Below are positions 55,335 through 64,000 of a stretch of 64,000 bases of DNA, piece after piece. This DNA is from Corynebacterium kutscheri. Its GTDB lineage: Bacteria > Actinomycetota > Actinomycetes > Mycobacteriales > Mycobacteriaceae. Location of the stretch: assembly GCF_000980835.1 (NCBI RefSeq), contig NZ_CP011312.1:1054001-1118000 (forward strand). The letters are read 5' to 3'. Each line of letters starts with the position of its first letter. Position 1 is the first letter of the stretch. A program made the translations under genes and the position numbers. Below the pieces are notes generated by a model, which was not told the DNA's origin, made no database searches, and worked only from the letters and a program-made list of their open reading frames with translations.

Positions 55335-55347
55335 TTCCTATTAGGAA
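55335..55347. promoter_or_regulatory. Palindrome TTCCTA-T-TAGGAA upstream of the Dcu gene
   Basis: A perfect 13-base palindrome 56-68 bases upstream of the Dcu start codon, at a place typical for an operator. The rest of the 243-base space up to hisG shows no gene; the regulator is unknown. Confidence 0.4.
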
Positions 55348-55522
55348 GCAAAACGAATTTTTTCTTCCGTACGGCATAAGTGAATCGATTTAGCAGCGAG
55401 GAGGTTATTTTTTGCTTATCGACGGCGCGTTATGTGACAAAAAACTAAAAAATAATTTTCGTGTAAAGGTAATCACCTGGAGAAATTCTGATGGTCTCTC
55501 CCCCATTTTTACCCCCGCTATA

Positions 55523-56368
55523 CTAGGTGCGAGCTATTCGAATATCAGTTGCCAAAATTGCTGTGGCGCCGACTGCAGAAAGCTCATCCATGATGCGATT
55601 TGCTTGCTTCTTTGGCACCATTGCTCGAACAGCTACCCAGTTTTCTTTTGCCAGTGGAGATACCGTCGGGCTGGAAAGACCAGGGGTAATAGCAGTAGCT
55701 TTAGCTAACTGTGCGCGATCGATATTGTAATCAATCATAAGATAGTTTTGTGCATGCAAAATACCTTTGATGCGGCGTAAAAATATTTGTTGTTCGCTGG
55801 TAATTTCACTACCAATACGACCCACAATCACTGCTTCTGATTGGCAAATAACATCCCCAAAGGGTGTTAATCCTTGTTGGCGTAAGGTACGTCCGGTAGA
55901 AACTACATCAGCAATAGCATCTGCAACCCCGAGTTTGATGGAAATCTCTACCGCTCCTTCTAACCGGATAACGGTGGCCTCGATTCCGCGATCATCGAGA
56001 TCTTTGCGAACCAGATTAGGATAGCTAGTAGCAATCCTTTTTCCAGCAAGATCAGCAACGCTGAGATTTTTGTTACTAGGGCCAGCATAACGAAAAGTAG
56101 AAGCTCCGAAGCCTAATTGCATAACCTCGTGGGTTTCTTCCCTGGTATCAGCAGCAAGGTCGCGTCCAGTAATGCCAAGATCAAGCTGTCCATTAGCTAC
56201 GTAGATGGCAATATCTTTAGGCCGGAGGAAAAAGAACTCGACATTATTATCGGTATCGAGAACATTAAGTTGTTTAGTCTCTCCCCTGCCGCGATAACCT
56301 GCTTCTTTCAAAATAGATACAGCCGCATCCGATAATGAGCCTTTATTTGGCACAGCAATTTTAAGCAT
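55523..56368 (-). CDS. hisG: ATP phosphoribosyltransferase
   Basis: 281 residues, long HisG form with a C-terminal regulatory ACT-like domain (about 210-281). [33 protein letters not shown] and [20 protein letters not shown] are conserved. It makes phosphoribosyl-ATP, the first step of histidine synthesis, and is normally inhibited by histidine. hisE lies 9 bases upstream and the two are co-transcribed. Confidence 0.97.
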   Translation of the reverse strand: MLKIAVPNKGSLSDAAVSILKEAGYRGRGETKQLNVLDTDNNVEFFFLRPKDIAIYVANGQLDLGITGRDLAADTREETHEVMQLGFGASTFRYAGPSNKNLSVADLAGKRIATSYPNLVRKDLDDRGIEATVIRLEGAVEISIKLGVADAIADVVSTGRTLRQQGLTPFGDVICQSEAVIVGRIGSEITSEQQIFLRRIKGILHAQNYLMIDYNIDRAQLAKATAITPGLSSPTVSPLAKENWVAVRAMVPKKQANRIMDELSAVGATAILATDIRIART

Positions 56369-56377
56369 GACAGATTC

Positions 56378-56641
56378 CTAAAGGTAGCGATAAACGTCGT
56401 TAAGCGTAAGCCCACGTTTAATCATGATGACCTGAGCCCAGTACATAAGTTGAGAAAGCTCTTCGGCAAGAGACTCATCAGATTCATACTCAGCGGCAAG
56501 CCACACCTCGCCGGCTTCTTCGATGATTTTCTTGCCTAACGTATGGATATTCTGATCCAATGCGGCAACAGTACCGGAATCTAGTGGTCGATGAGCGGCT
56601 TTTTCTTGAAGTTCATTAAATAAGCTATCGAAGTTCTTCAC
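56378..56641 (-). CDS. hisE: Phosphoribosyl-ATP pyrophosphohydrolase
   Basis: 87 residues. [20 protein letters not shown] and the following acidic residues form the MazG-like all-alpha metal site. It hydrolyses phosphoribosyl-ATP to phosphoribosyl-AMP, the second step of histidine synthesis. Start ATG 56641; directly ahead of hisG. Confidence 0.95.
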   Translation of the reverse strand: MKNFDSLFNELQEKAAHRPLDSGTVAALDQNIHTLGKKIIEEAGEVWLAAEYESDESLAEELSQLMYWAQVIMIKRGLTLNDVYRYL

Positions 56642-56673
56642 TTAAAAAATTATGCCACAGTACACCGTATATT

Positions 56674-57360
56674 TCAGCGTTTTCTCATATTATTAAACCA
56701 CGTATGTATCATATCAGTCGTTATTCCGTCCAAGGTTGGTGAACCATGCAGCGTACTTAGCTTTGTTGCTGCTGGCGGGATTGCTTGATTGGGATCATGA
56801 TCAATAGCAATTACTTGGCAGCCGGCGGCTAACGCAGCACTGACACCCGTTACTGAATCTTCAAAAACAAGACAGTCTTGCGGTGCGCTATGAGCTAATT
56901 GCGCTGCGCGAAGATACATATCTGGAGCTGGTTTAGCAGCCAGAACTTCATCTCCGCACAGCGTATTACGAAAATAGTGTTTTCCGATAGCTTGGAAAGA
57001 GACCTCAGCAACCTCGCGTTCTGTATTGGTGGTGATATACATAGGCATGTGTTGAGCAGAAAAAGCTTCCAAAAGTTGTTTAACTCCTGGCAGTAAGTCC
57101 AAACCGGTAGCAAGCTGCTTTTTTACCTCTGTGTATAGAGTTGAACGCCAATAATCACGGTCAATGGTGAGTGGATTTAAGCCAGCATTCTTAGCACAAA
57201 GATCCAATGTGAAATCAAAGTTGGCACCAGTGGTACGAGCCTGTTGCTGTGGAGTAAGTCTTTTGCCCATAAGTTCACTCATCGTGTACGTAGCTTCTGC
57301 CCACAGCGGCTCAGAATCAACGAGAGTGCCATCCATATCCCAAAAAATTGCGTTCAGCAT
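56674..57360 (-). CDS. HAD-superfamily hydrolase (beta-phosphoglucomutase-like)
   Basis: 228 residues. Motif I is WDMDGTLVDSEPLWAEA (8-24), motif II ITTNTER, motif III/IV KPAPDMYLRAA and VFEDSVTGVSAALAAG. The HAD family with a four-helix cap. It could be a sugar-phosphate phosphatase or a phosphoglucomutase; the substrate is not evident. It lies between metH and hisE, as in C. glutamicum from memory. Confidence 0.9.
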   Translation of the reverse strand: MLNAIFWDMDGTLVDSEPLWAEATYTMSELMGKRLTPQQQARTTGANFDFTLDLCAKNAGLNPLTIDRDYWRSTLYTEVKKQLATGLDLLPGVKQLLEAFSAQHMPMYITTNTEREVAEVSFQAIGKHYFRNTLCGDEVLAAKPAPDMYLRAAQLAHSAPQDCLVFEDSVTGVSAALAAGCQVIAIDHDPNQAIPPAATKLSTLHGSPTLDGITTDMIHTWFNNMRKR

Positions 57361-57383
57361 AATTTCTTTAGCTTAATGGTTAG

Positions 57384-60300
57384 CTAGGTATTAAAGTATT
57401 TTGCTTCTGGATGGTAGAGCACAAAAGCATCAGTGGATTGTTCTGGATGTAATTGAAATTCTTCGGAAAGAACCACCCCAATACGCTGTGCTGCTAAAAG
57501 ATTGACTACTATAGCCCGATCTTCCAAATTTGGACAGGACCCATAACCAAAGGAATACCGAGCACCGAGATAGTCAAGATCAAAGAATTTTTGTAGCTCC
57601 TGTGTGTCTTGAGCATTAACGTGGCTACCATCAGCAAAACGTAGTTCACTGCGCACCCTAGCATGACAATATTCTGCTAGTGCTTCAGTAAGTTGAACAC
57701 TAATCCCGTGAACTTCAAGATAATCGCGGTATTTATCAGCAGAAAAAAGTGTATGTGTGAAATCTGCAATAGGTTGTCCCATAGTGACCAGTTGTAATGG
57801 GAGTACATCAACATTACCGCTGTGGAGAGCTAATTCTTTGGAACGGATAAAATCCGCAATACATAAAAATTTTCCGCGTCTTTGACGAGGAAATTTTATT
57901 CGGGCTATCTCTTGAGCATCTGGGTGCGGTTGAGCAAGAATAATGACATCATCACCTTCAGATACTGCCGGAAAGTAGCCATATACTAGTGCTGCGTGAT
58001 CTAAAATTCCTTCAGTTTTTAAGTGGTCAATCCAATAGCGTAGCCGTGGCCGCCCATCGGTTTCGACAAGTTGCTCATAACTAGAACCATGCTTGCCACG
58101 AGTAGGCTTTAACCCCCAGCGACCTAAGAAAAGGGCACGCTCGTCAAGTAGCGGTAAATATTCTTTGAGCGCTATTCCCTTAATAATCCGTGTGCCCCAA
58201 AAAGGCGGGGTTGCCAAGGCAAAATCTTCAGCAACGCAACTACGCGTGGGAATGGTTACTAAATTTGGGGTAGTTTTACGCTGTTGGACAATCTTTTTAT
58301 TACGCGCACGGCGGTTAGTGCGCTCTTGTTTTTCCTGAGCCAATCTGTTGGTAGCACAAGCAGAAGAGGCAAACTTTTTATCCTGATTAATCGCGATAAA
58401 TTCGTTCATAAGACGTAAAGATTCAAAAGCATCCCGAGCGTAATACACTTCACCATCATAAATTTTGGTGAGCTCATCTTCGACATATGACCTGGTTAAA
58501 GCCGCACCCCCAAGCATAACTGGATAATGAGAATTCCCAGAGTTATTCATTGCTTGGAGATTTTCTTTCATAATCACGGTGGATTTAACAAGCAACCCAG
58601 ACATACCAATCGCATCGGCATTATGCTCTTTCGCCGCAGCTAAAATATTAGTGATCGGTTGTTTAATCCCGATATTGACTACAGTGAAACCATTATTACT
58701 TAAAATAATATCCACTAAATTCTTGCCAATATCGTGCACATCGCCTTTGACTGTGGCAATGACAATGGTTCCCTTATTATCGGAATTATCAGTAGCTTTT
58801 AAAAACTGTTTTAAATATGACACCGCATATTTCATAGTTTCCGCAGATTGCAACACAAATGGAAGCTGCATGTGGCCAGACCCGAAAAGATCACCAACCG
58901 TTTTCATACCGGCTAAAAGATCCTCATTGATAATAGCAAGTGGAGTTTTTTCAACCATTGCAGCATCAAGATCTGCTTCGATGCCTACTTTTTCTCCATC
59001 GATTATCCGCTGAGCAAGACGTTTAAATAATGGCAGGGCGGCAAGTTCTTCTGACCGAGCATCTTTAGCAGCTGTTGCAGAAATACCGTCGAAAAGCGCC
59101 ATAAAAGTTTGTAGCGGATCATATTCTGCGTTTCGACGGTCATAAATCATATCCAGCGCGACCTCGCGTTGCCGATTATCAATACGATTCATAGGCAAGA
59201 TTGTGGCGCTGTGTGCAATAGCAGAATCAAGACCAGCCTTAACACACTCATGAAGAAACACCGAGTTCAGCACTTGACGCGCAGCCGGATTAAGACCAAA
59301 AGAAATATTAGATATACCCAAGATGGTGCGTACCTGTGGGTAGTATTTTTTCAATTCTCGAATTGCTGCAATAGTTTCTACACCATCACGACGGGTTTCC
59401 TCCTGACCAGTAGAGATCGGAAAAGTAAGCATATCGACGATAATGTCAGATTCTTTTAACCCCCACGTACCAGTAATATCGGCAATAAGCCGATGGGCAA
59501 TTGCTAACTTCTTTTCCGCAGTACGTGCTTGGCCTTCTTCGTCGATAGTAAGGGCAACAACTACCGCACCGTGCTTTTTTACCAACTGCATAATTTGTTG
59601 ATAGCGCGAATCAGGACCGTTACCATCTTCGAAATTAACCGAGTTAACCGCGCATCGCCCGCCTAGTTGCTCCAATCCAGTTCGAATAACCTCTGGTTCA
59701 GTGGAATCGAGCATAATTGGTAGCGTAGAACTTGTTGCTAATAGACTAGCGAGTTGCGCCATATCTGCTTGCCCATTTCGACCAACATAATCTACACAGA
59801 GATCCAACATATGTGCGCCATCGCGAGTCTGCTGTTTGGCAATATCGAGACAATTTTGCCAATCATTAGCCAGCATTGCCTTCCGAAAAGCTGTAGAACC
59901 ATGAGCATTCGTTCGCTCACCAATGATGGTGATCCCTGTATCATGACTAAGCGGTACTAAGGTATAGAGCGAAGATACCGCATTCTCACCGCGAAACTTT
60001 CGTGGGGTAACAACAGCATTAATGACTGCATCGCGTGCCGCACTGATATGAGTAGGCGTTGTCCCACAACAACCGCCTACCATTGCTACCTGGTACTCTT
60101 CGACAAAGTTTTTTAATGCCTGAGCAAATGAAAGCGCATCAAGTGGATACGTGGCACCATTTTCTCCTAATACCGGCAAACCAGCATTAGGCATAACCGA
60201 AATGGGAATACTGGCATGTTGAGAAAGGTAACGCAGATGCTCATTCATCTCATCTGGCCCAGTTGCACAATTAAGGCCGATCATATCGATGCCTAATGGT

Positions 60301-60965
60301 TCCAGTGCAGTAAGCGCAGCACCGATTTCAGTTCCCAACAGCATAGTTCCGGTAGCTTCTACTGTGACATGACAGATTAATGGAAGCCGGACACCAGACT
60401 CTTTAAAAGCTTCTTGACAACCATGAACAGCTGCTTTTACCTGCAATAAGTCTTGTGCAGTTTCAATAAGAATTGCATCCGCCCCACCATCAACCATGCC
60501 TAAAGCAGCCTGAAAATAGTAGCTTTTTAAGTCGTTAAAAGCTATCTGTTTTAGGGAAGGAAGCTTAGTTCCCGGCCCTATCGACGCAACAACAAAACGC
60601 CGCATTCCCGCCCGGCCTGGACCGAGCTCATCTGCTACGCGACGGGCAATAGCTACCCCGTTATACGCTAATTCTTGGCACCGATGAGCAATCCCATAAT
60701 CAGCTAGGTTAGATAAGTTGCAACCGAAGGTATTAGTTTCTACTAAATCAGCACCGGCCTCGAAATAGGCTCGGTGAATCTGTGCTATGACATCAGGACG
60801 GGTGACATTAAGGATTTCATTGCAGCCCTCATAACCTAAAAAGTCATTATCAATATCGAGATCAAAACACTGTAATTGCGTGCCCATGGCGCCATCGCCA
60901 ATAAGAACACGTTGTGTTAAGGCGTCGAGAAAATCTGTTTTCAAAGTAGGCGTAGCGATATTCAT
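57384..60965 (-). CDS. metH: Cobalamin-dependent methionine synthase
   Basis: 1193 residues in four parts: a homocysteine domain (about 1-330; GDGAMGTQLQ, zinc cysteines in GLNCATGP and GGCCGTTP), a pterin domain (about 345-610), a cobalamin domain (about 650-890, DVHDIGKNLVDIILSNNG with the axial histidine), and an activation domain (about 930-1193; ending WDYLGARYSFGYGSCP-like region). It transfers the methyl group of methyl-tetrahydrofolate to homocysteine. The enzyme needs the cobalamin made by the cob genes in this window. No riboswitch is seen in the 31 bases upstream. Confidence 0.97.
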   Translation of the reverse strand: MNIATPTLKTDFLDALTQRVLIGDGAMGTQLQCFDLDIDNDFLGYEGCNEILNVTRPDVIAQIHRAYFEAGADLVETNTFGCNLSNLADYGIAHRCQELAYNGVAIARRVADELGPGRAGMRRFVVASIGPGTKLPSLKQIAFNDLKSYYFQAALGMVDGGADAILIETAQDLLQVKAAVHGCQEAFKESGVRLPLICHVTVEATGTMLLGTEIGAALTALEPLGIDMIGLNCATGPDEMNEHLRYLSQHASIPISVMPNAGLPVLGENGATYPLDALSFAQALKNFVEEYQVAMVGGCCGTTPTHISAARDAVINAVVTPRKFRGENAVSSLYTLVPLSHDTGITIIGERTNAHGSTAFRKAMLANDWQNCLDIAKQQTRDGAHMLDLCVDYVGRNGQADMAQLASLLATSSTLPIMLDSTEPEVIRTGLEQLGGRCAVNSVNFEDGNGPDSRYQQIMQLVKKHGAVVVALTIDEEGQARTAEKKLAIAHRLIADITGTWGLKESDIIVDMLTFPISTGQEETRRDGVETIAAIRELKKYYPQVRTILGISNISFGLNPAARQVLNSVFLHECVKAGLDSAIAHSATILPMNRIDNRQREVALDMIYDRRNAEYDPLQTFMALFDGISATAAKDARSEELAALPLFKRLAQRIIDGEKVGIEADLDAAMVEKTPLAIINEDLLAGMKTVGDLFGSGHMQLPFVLQSAETMKYAVSYLKQFLKATDNSDNKGTIVIATVKGDVHDIGKNLVDIILSNNGFTVVNIGIKQPITNILAAAKEHNADAIGMSGLLVKSTVIMKENLQAMNNSGNSHYPVMLGGAALTRSYVEDELTKIYDGEVYYARDAFESLRLMNEFIAINQDKKFASSACATNRLAQEKQERTNRRARNKKIVQQRKTTPNLVTIPTRSCVAEDFALATPPFWGTRIIKGIALKEYLPLLDERALFLGRWGLKPTRGKHGSSYEQLVETDGRPRLRYWIDHLKTEGILDHAALVYGYFPAVSEGDDVIILAQPHPDAQEIARIKFPRQRRGKFLCIADFIRSKELALHSGNVDVLPLQLVTMGQPIADFTHTLFSADKYRDYLEVHGISVQLTEALAEYCHARVRSELRFADGSHVNAQDTQELQKFFDLDYLGARYSFGYGSCPNLEDRAIVVNLLAAQRIGVVLSEEFQLHPEQSTDAFVLYHPEAKYFNT

Positions 60966-60996
60966 TACTGTGGCTAGCTAAAACCTACCTAGCCTT

Positions 60997-61362
60997 TTAC
61001 TCAAATTCAGGTAGTTCTTCGATTTCAATTCCACGGCTAAGGAAAACCTGGTGCACAAAACTTATAATCTCTTCTTGTTCTTCTGGTTCGATCACTGCAT
61101 CCGCGTACTCGGCATTAAAATCACTGAGCCGAGTAAAAAACTGGGTAGTTAAAGTAATTGCTGAGGTCTCATCCACATTCGTTGTTTCTACCTTTGATAA
61201 GAAAGCTTCCAAAAGAGCTCGCAAACGTGGTAATGCTGCTGGATCAAAAGGCTGCTCCCAAAACTCACGTTCTTCTTCTTTAAGGTAGCTACCAGTAGCA
61301 AAAGTCTCCAGGTTAGCGATAAATTCGTCGATAATTGGGCGAAATTGAGTACTGAGATTCAT
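60997..61362 (-). CDS. Conserved acidic protein of unknown function
   Basis: 121 residues, acidic and mostly helical, with no recognised domain. It begins MNLSTQFRPIIDEFIANLE and ends GIEIEELPEFE. It sits 3 bases after the mshC stop and 31 bases before metH on the same strand. Similar short proteins stand beside mshC in other corynebacteria as far as I recall. A regulatory or accessory role in thiol metabolism is a guess only. Confidence 0.75.
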   Translation of the reverse strand: MNLSTQFRPIIDEFIANLETFATGSYLKEEEREFWEQPFDPAALPRLRALLEAFLSKVETTNVDETSAITLTTQFFTRLSDFNAEYADAVIEPEEQEEIISFVHQVFLSRGIEIEELPEFE

Positions 61363-61365
61363 GGA

Positions 61366-62625
61366 TTAAAGTTTAACGCCTAATAAAAGATCTAACCCAT
61401 TACGCAGCAACTCTTGTGCTTGTGGATTGGTATCGGTACTACCCTGGGCCAAAATATTTTGCGCCCAGGAATCAATAGTTGATAATGCCGCTGGAGTATC
61501 AAGATCATGGGCAAGTAATTGTTGCACTTGGTTAATACAAGCAGTGCTAGCTTCCAGATCGCTACAGCGTGCCAATGCTTCACGCCAGTGAGAAAGTCGA
61601 GTATGCGCTGTAGTAAGCACCTCGTTTGACCAATCTCGATCATTGCGATAATGCCCGGCATAGATGCCTAATCGAATTGCACTAGGATCTGTGCCATCGC
61701 TAATAAGTTGGGAAACAAAAACTAGATTACCTAGTGATTTACTCATTTTGACCCCATCAAGAGCAATCATACCGGTGTGCACATAATGATTAGCCATGCG
61801 GTGCACACCATAGATTGCTTCTGCATGGGCAGCAGAAAATTCATGATGCGGAAAAATCAGATCACTGCCACCACCTTGGATAGCAAAGCTATGGCCTAAT
61901 CTATTGGTTGCAATTGCAGAACACTCAATGTGCCAACCAGGGCGCCCAGCACCAAAAGGTGCTTCCCAACGGGGCTCCCCTTCCCGATGCGCACGCCAAA
62001 TTAATGCATCGAGAGGATCACGCTTACCTAGACGTTGTGGATCACCGCCGCGTTCAGCAAAAAACTTAGCCATGGTTGCGCGATCATAGTTGGATTCATA
62101 ACCAAAATGCTTAGTTGCTGAGACTGAAGCATAAATATCTGGGTATGTGGGATCGTCAACAATATAAGCACTACCATTGGCTAATAAAGCGCTCACCATG
62201 GAAACAACTTCGTCTATTGATTCCATTGCACCGATATAGTGCTGTGGGGGCAGAATGGAAAGTGCTTGCATATCGCCGCGGAAAAGATTGATCTGGTCGG
62301 TACCAAGTTCTCGCCAATCAACTCCATCGCGCTGAGCGCGCTCAAAAAGCGGGTCATCGACGTCGGTAATATTTTGTACAAAATGTACCTTGTGACCTAA
62401 AGCAATAAGTTGGCGTTGAATGAGGTCAAAAGTGACATAAGTGGCTGCATGGCCGAGGTGCGTGGAATCATAAGGAGTGATTCCACAAACATAGATTCCT
62501 ACTGGTTGTTGTGGGTTATCAGGCAGTGCAACTGGCTTAATAACCTGATCGGCAGTATCAAAAAGCTCTAACTGAGTACTAAAAGAAATAGTGGTGGGAA
62601 TGCTTGGTTGCGGCCATGATTGCAT
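61366..62625 (-). CDS. mshC: Cysteine:GlcN-Ins ligase (mycothiol synthesis)
   Basis: 419 residues, related to cysteinyl-tRNA synthetase but without the tRNA-binding end. [20 protein letters not shown] gives the zinc cysteine and HIGH-like motif, and KMSKSLGNL is the second signature. It joins cysteine to glucosaminyl-inositol in the penultimate-but-one step of mycothiol synthesis, the main thiol of actinobacteria. It is followed by the small acidic protein and metH. Confidence 0.95.
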   Translation of the reverse strand: MQSWPQPSIPTTISFSTQLELFDTADQVIKPVALPDNPQQPVGIYVCGITPYDSTHLGHAATYVTFDLIQRQLIALGHKVHFVQNITDVDDPLFERAQRDGVDWRELGTDQINLFRGDMQALSILPPQHYIGAMESIDEVVSMVSALLANGSAYIVDDPTYPDIYASVSATKHFGYESNYDRATMAKFFAERGGDPQRLGKRDPLDALIWRAHREGEPRWEAPFGAGRPGWHIECSAIATNRLGHSFAIQGGGSDLIFPHHEFSAAHAEAIYGVHRMANHYVHTGMIALDGVKMSKSLGNLVFVSQLISDGTDPSAIRLGIYAGHYRNDRDWSNEVLTTAHTRLSHWREALARCSDLEASTACINQVQQLLAHDLDTPAALSTIDSWAQNILAQGSTDTNPQAQELLRNGLDLLLGVKL

Positions 62626-62679
62626 GGATTAAACAATAACCTTTCTTCGCCGATGGTGCGAAAATAGTTCGTTTCTACC

Positions 62680-63504
62680 TTAAGCAGTTAAAAAGCCGGT
62701 AGCGAGCAAAAACATAACGATAATGCCAGCTGGGATTCGGTAAGCTGCAAACCAGCTAAAGGAGTGGTTGGAAACAAATTTAAGCAGCCAGGCAATAGAG
62801 GCATAACCAAGTGCAAAAGCGATACCTGTGCCAACTAGTAGTTGCATACCGCTAGCAGCTTGCCCAGCATCCGGGGCAAAAGCATCAGGTAGCGAAAAAA
62901 GACCGGAAGCAAGTACCGCTGGGATTGCTAGTAAAAAGCTAAACCGGGCCGCAACTTCTCGGTTCAGACCTAAGAAAAGACCTGCAGAAATAGTACCGCC
63001 TGAGCGTGATACACCAGGAATCAATGCTAAACACTGTGCTAGTCCCATCCATATGGCATCTTTCATAGTTAATTGAGCAAAGTCACGCTTTTTTGTTCCC
63101 CACTTTTCTGCAGCGATAAATACGAACGAGAAAACAATGAGTACAGTTGCGGTAATCCATAAATTACGTAGATTATCGCGAATAAGATCTTTAGCTAGTA
63201 GGCCAATAACTGATACCGGAATAGTGCCGATAATAACCATCCACCCCATGCGATAATCAAAATTGCGCTGATCAGGGCGGAAAAGACCGATAAACCATGC
63301 TTTGAGAATGCGCCAGATATCTTGGGCAAAATACACCAAGACAGCAGCTTCAGTACCAAGCTGTACTACAGCAGTAAAAGAAGCACCGGCATCCTGACCG
63401 AAAAATAGCGAAGACACAATACGAAGATGCCCTGATGAACTAATTGGTAAAAACTCTGTCAGCCCCTGGACAACTGATAGCGTAATGACTTGCAACCAAG
63501 ACAT
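62680..63504 (-). CDS. uppP: Undecaprenyl-diphosphatase
   Basis: 274 residues from ATG 63504 ([20 protein letters not shown]…), the usual family start; an upstream GTG at 63576 would add 24 residues. [10 protein letters not shown] and [19 protein letters not shown] hold the catalytic Glu/Ser/Arg residues, and about eight membrane segments are present. It removes a phosphate from undecaprenyl diphosphate to recycle the lipid carrier of cell-wall synthesis. It also confers bacitracin resistance when overproduced. Confidence 0.95.
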   Translation of the reverse strand: MSWLQVITLSVVQGLTEFLPISSSGHLRIVSSLFFGQDAGASFTAVVQLGTEAAVLVYFAQDIWRILKAWFIGLFRPDQRNFDYRMGWMVIIGTIPVSVIGLLAKDLIRDNLRNLWITATVLIVFSFVFIAAEKWGTKKRDFAQLTMKDAIWMGLAQCLALIPGVSRSGGTISAGLFLGLNREVAARFSFLLAIPAVLASGLFSLPDAFAPDAGQAASGMQLLVGTGIAFALGYASIAWLLKFVSNHSFSWFAAYRIPAGIIVMFLLATGFLTA

Positions 63505-63722
63505 ATCAGTGGTTGTACTGGCAGCATCAGCTACGACGGTGGTATGAAGCACACTGGTATTCGGAGAAAAAATCACACTTTAAACCATAGACTCTTTAGA
63601 AAATTTGTCTTAGTTACCACCAGTGGCGAGTCGGTGACGAAAAAATTTTTTTGTGTTCTTGATTACCCCCTTTTTTAAAGCAACAGTAGAGCTGCTTTGC
63701 GCTAATGGTAGTCTGGAGCCTT

Positions 63723-64000
63723 GTGAAAAAGGCGCAGCAAAAACCTTTCAGAATCCTTATCCCACTGAGCATTTCCGCATTAATTCTTGGTGGATGCACG
63801 CAAGGCGAAAGCGCCGGGGATATCGGAGAAAATATGGGTAATGCCACAGCGATGGCCTCCCCTGCTGCAATAAATCCTTCTGGTGAAGTACTTATGGCCG
63901 GCACAAAGATTATGGATTTGGAACAAGCCGAGGAAATTATTGCTGTGCGCACCAATAATCAAGTGCTTCTTGGGCGCATCGACGATTTCCGTACCAGTGC
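63723..64000 (+). CDS. N-terminal part of a secreted lipoprotein (partial)
   Basis: The frame runs from GTG 63723 through the right edge (92 residues seen). The N-terminus has a basic start, a hydrophobic stretch and the lipobox LILGGC with Cys25, then a Gly/Ala/Ser-rich linker. GGAG stands about four bases before the GTG. It is divergent from uppP. The family cannot be decided from the visible part; Lnt encoded in this window would complete its lipid modification. Confidence 0.8.
   Translation, partial: MKKAQQKPFRILIPLSISALILGGCTQGESAGDIGENMGNATAMASPAAINPSGEVLMAGTKIMDLEQAEEIIAVRTNNQVLLGRIDDFRTS

Noticed and set aside
55412..55708. Open frame of 98 codons overlapping the 3' end of hisG
   Set aside because: It lies antisense to a certain gene and has unusual residue composition; a shadow frame.
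60966..60996. A cobalamin riboswitch before metH
   Set aside because: The space is only 31 bases and none of the conserved core is present.

Overview
The window looks like a chromosomal segment of a Corynebacterium, probably one of the lower-GC species (by eye the GC content is in the high 40s). The evidence is the gene content: rbpA, pup/pafA/dop/arc without proteasome subunits, mshC, a split lnt–ppm1 pair, tatAC next to pafBC, helY and a DtxR-like operator. The order gnd … ndh … cob … helY–tatC–tatA–pafC–pafB–pafA–pup–dop–arc–trmI … aspA–hisG–hisE–metH–mshC–uppP also resembles what I remember of C. glutamicum and C. diphtheriae. No rRNA, tRNA, CRISPR array, prophage or insertion sequence was seen.

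Layout. 0–2.8 kb: a small accessory ribonucleotide reductase cluster on the minus strand (nrdI, nrdF, flavin reductase). 2.8–10.5 kb: a minus-strand run of gnd, a DEAD-box helicase, two CNNM/CBS membrane proteins, a conserved actinobacterial protein and a VWA protein. 10.8–17.6 kb: a thioesterase, a frameshifted corA, a methyltransferase, type II NADH dehydrogenase, a divergent cyclopropane-synthase homologue and an MFS carrier. 18.1–23.1 kb: YceI, a zinc-ribbon protein, RbpA, Ppm1, Lnt and FxsA. 23.1–33.5 kb: much of the aerobic cobalamin (corrin ring) pathway: cobN behind a cobalamin riboswitch, divergent cobG-cobH-cobIJ, and cobL-cobM-cobK. 33.5–46 kb: an M24 peptidase, a trypsin-like protease, HelY, TatC/TatA and the complete pupylation locus. 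46–50.5 kb: a DUF222/HNH protein, TrmI, an M18 aminopeptidase and a RecB-like nuclease; a short word (ACTCTATG) is strikingly frequent here. 50.5–64 kb: fhs, aspA, a Dcu carrier, hisG-hisE, a HAD phosphatase, metH, mshC, uppP and the start of a lipoprotein.

The observation I rate highest is in the first 3 kb. The NrdF there has lost three of the four carboxylate metal ligands in the pattern Gln/Ser/Lys, but keeps the radical tyrosine, both histidines and the C-terminal tail. That is the signature of metal-free, DOPA-radical (class Ie, 'QSK') R2 proteins. It sits directly behind nrdI, the activase that class needs, and in front of a flavin reductase. The upstream region carries a good match to the DtxR iron-repressor box. 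Together this suggests a metal-independent ribonucleotide reductase switched on when iron is scarce. Within the window there is no nrdE or nrdH, so it would have to borrow a catalytic subunit encoded elsewhere.

Coenzyme logic elsewhere: cobalamin made by the cob genes is used by MetH in the same window. Fhs supplies one-carbon tetrahydrofolate for that methyl cycle. AspA plus the Dcu carrier would link aspartate/fumarate metabolism to C4-dicarboxylate exchange.
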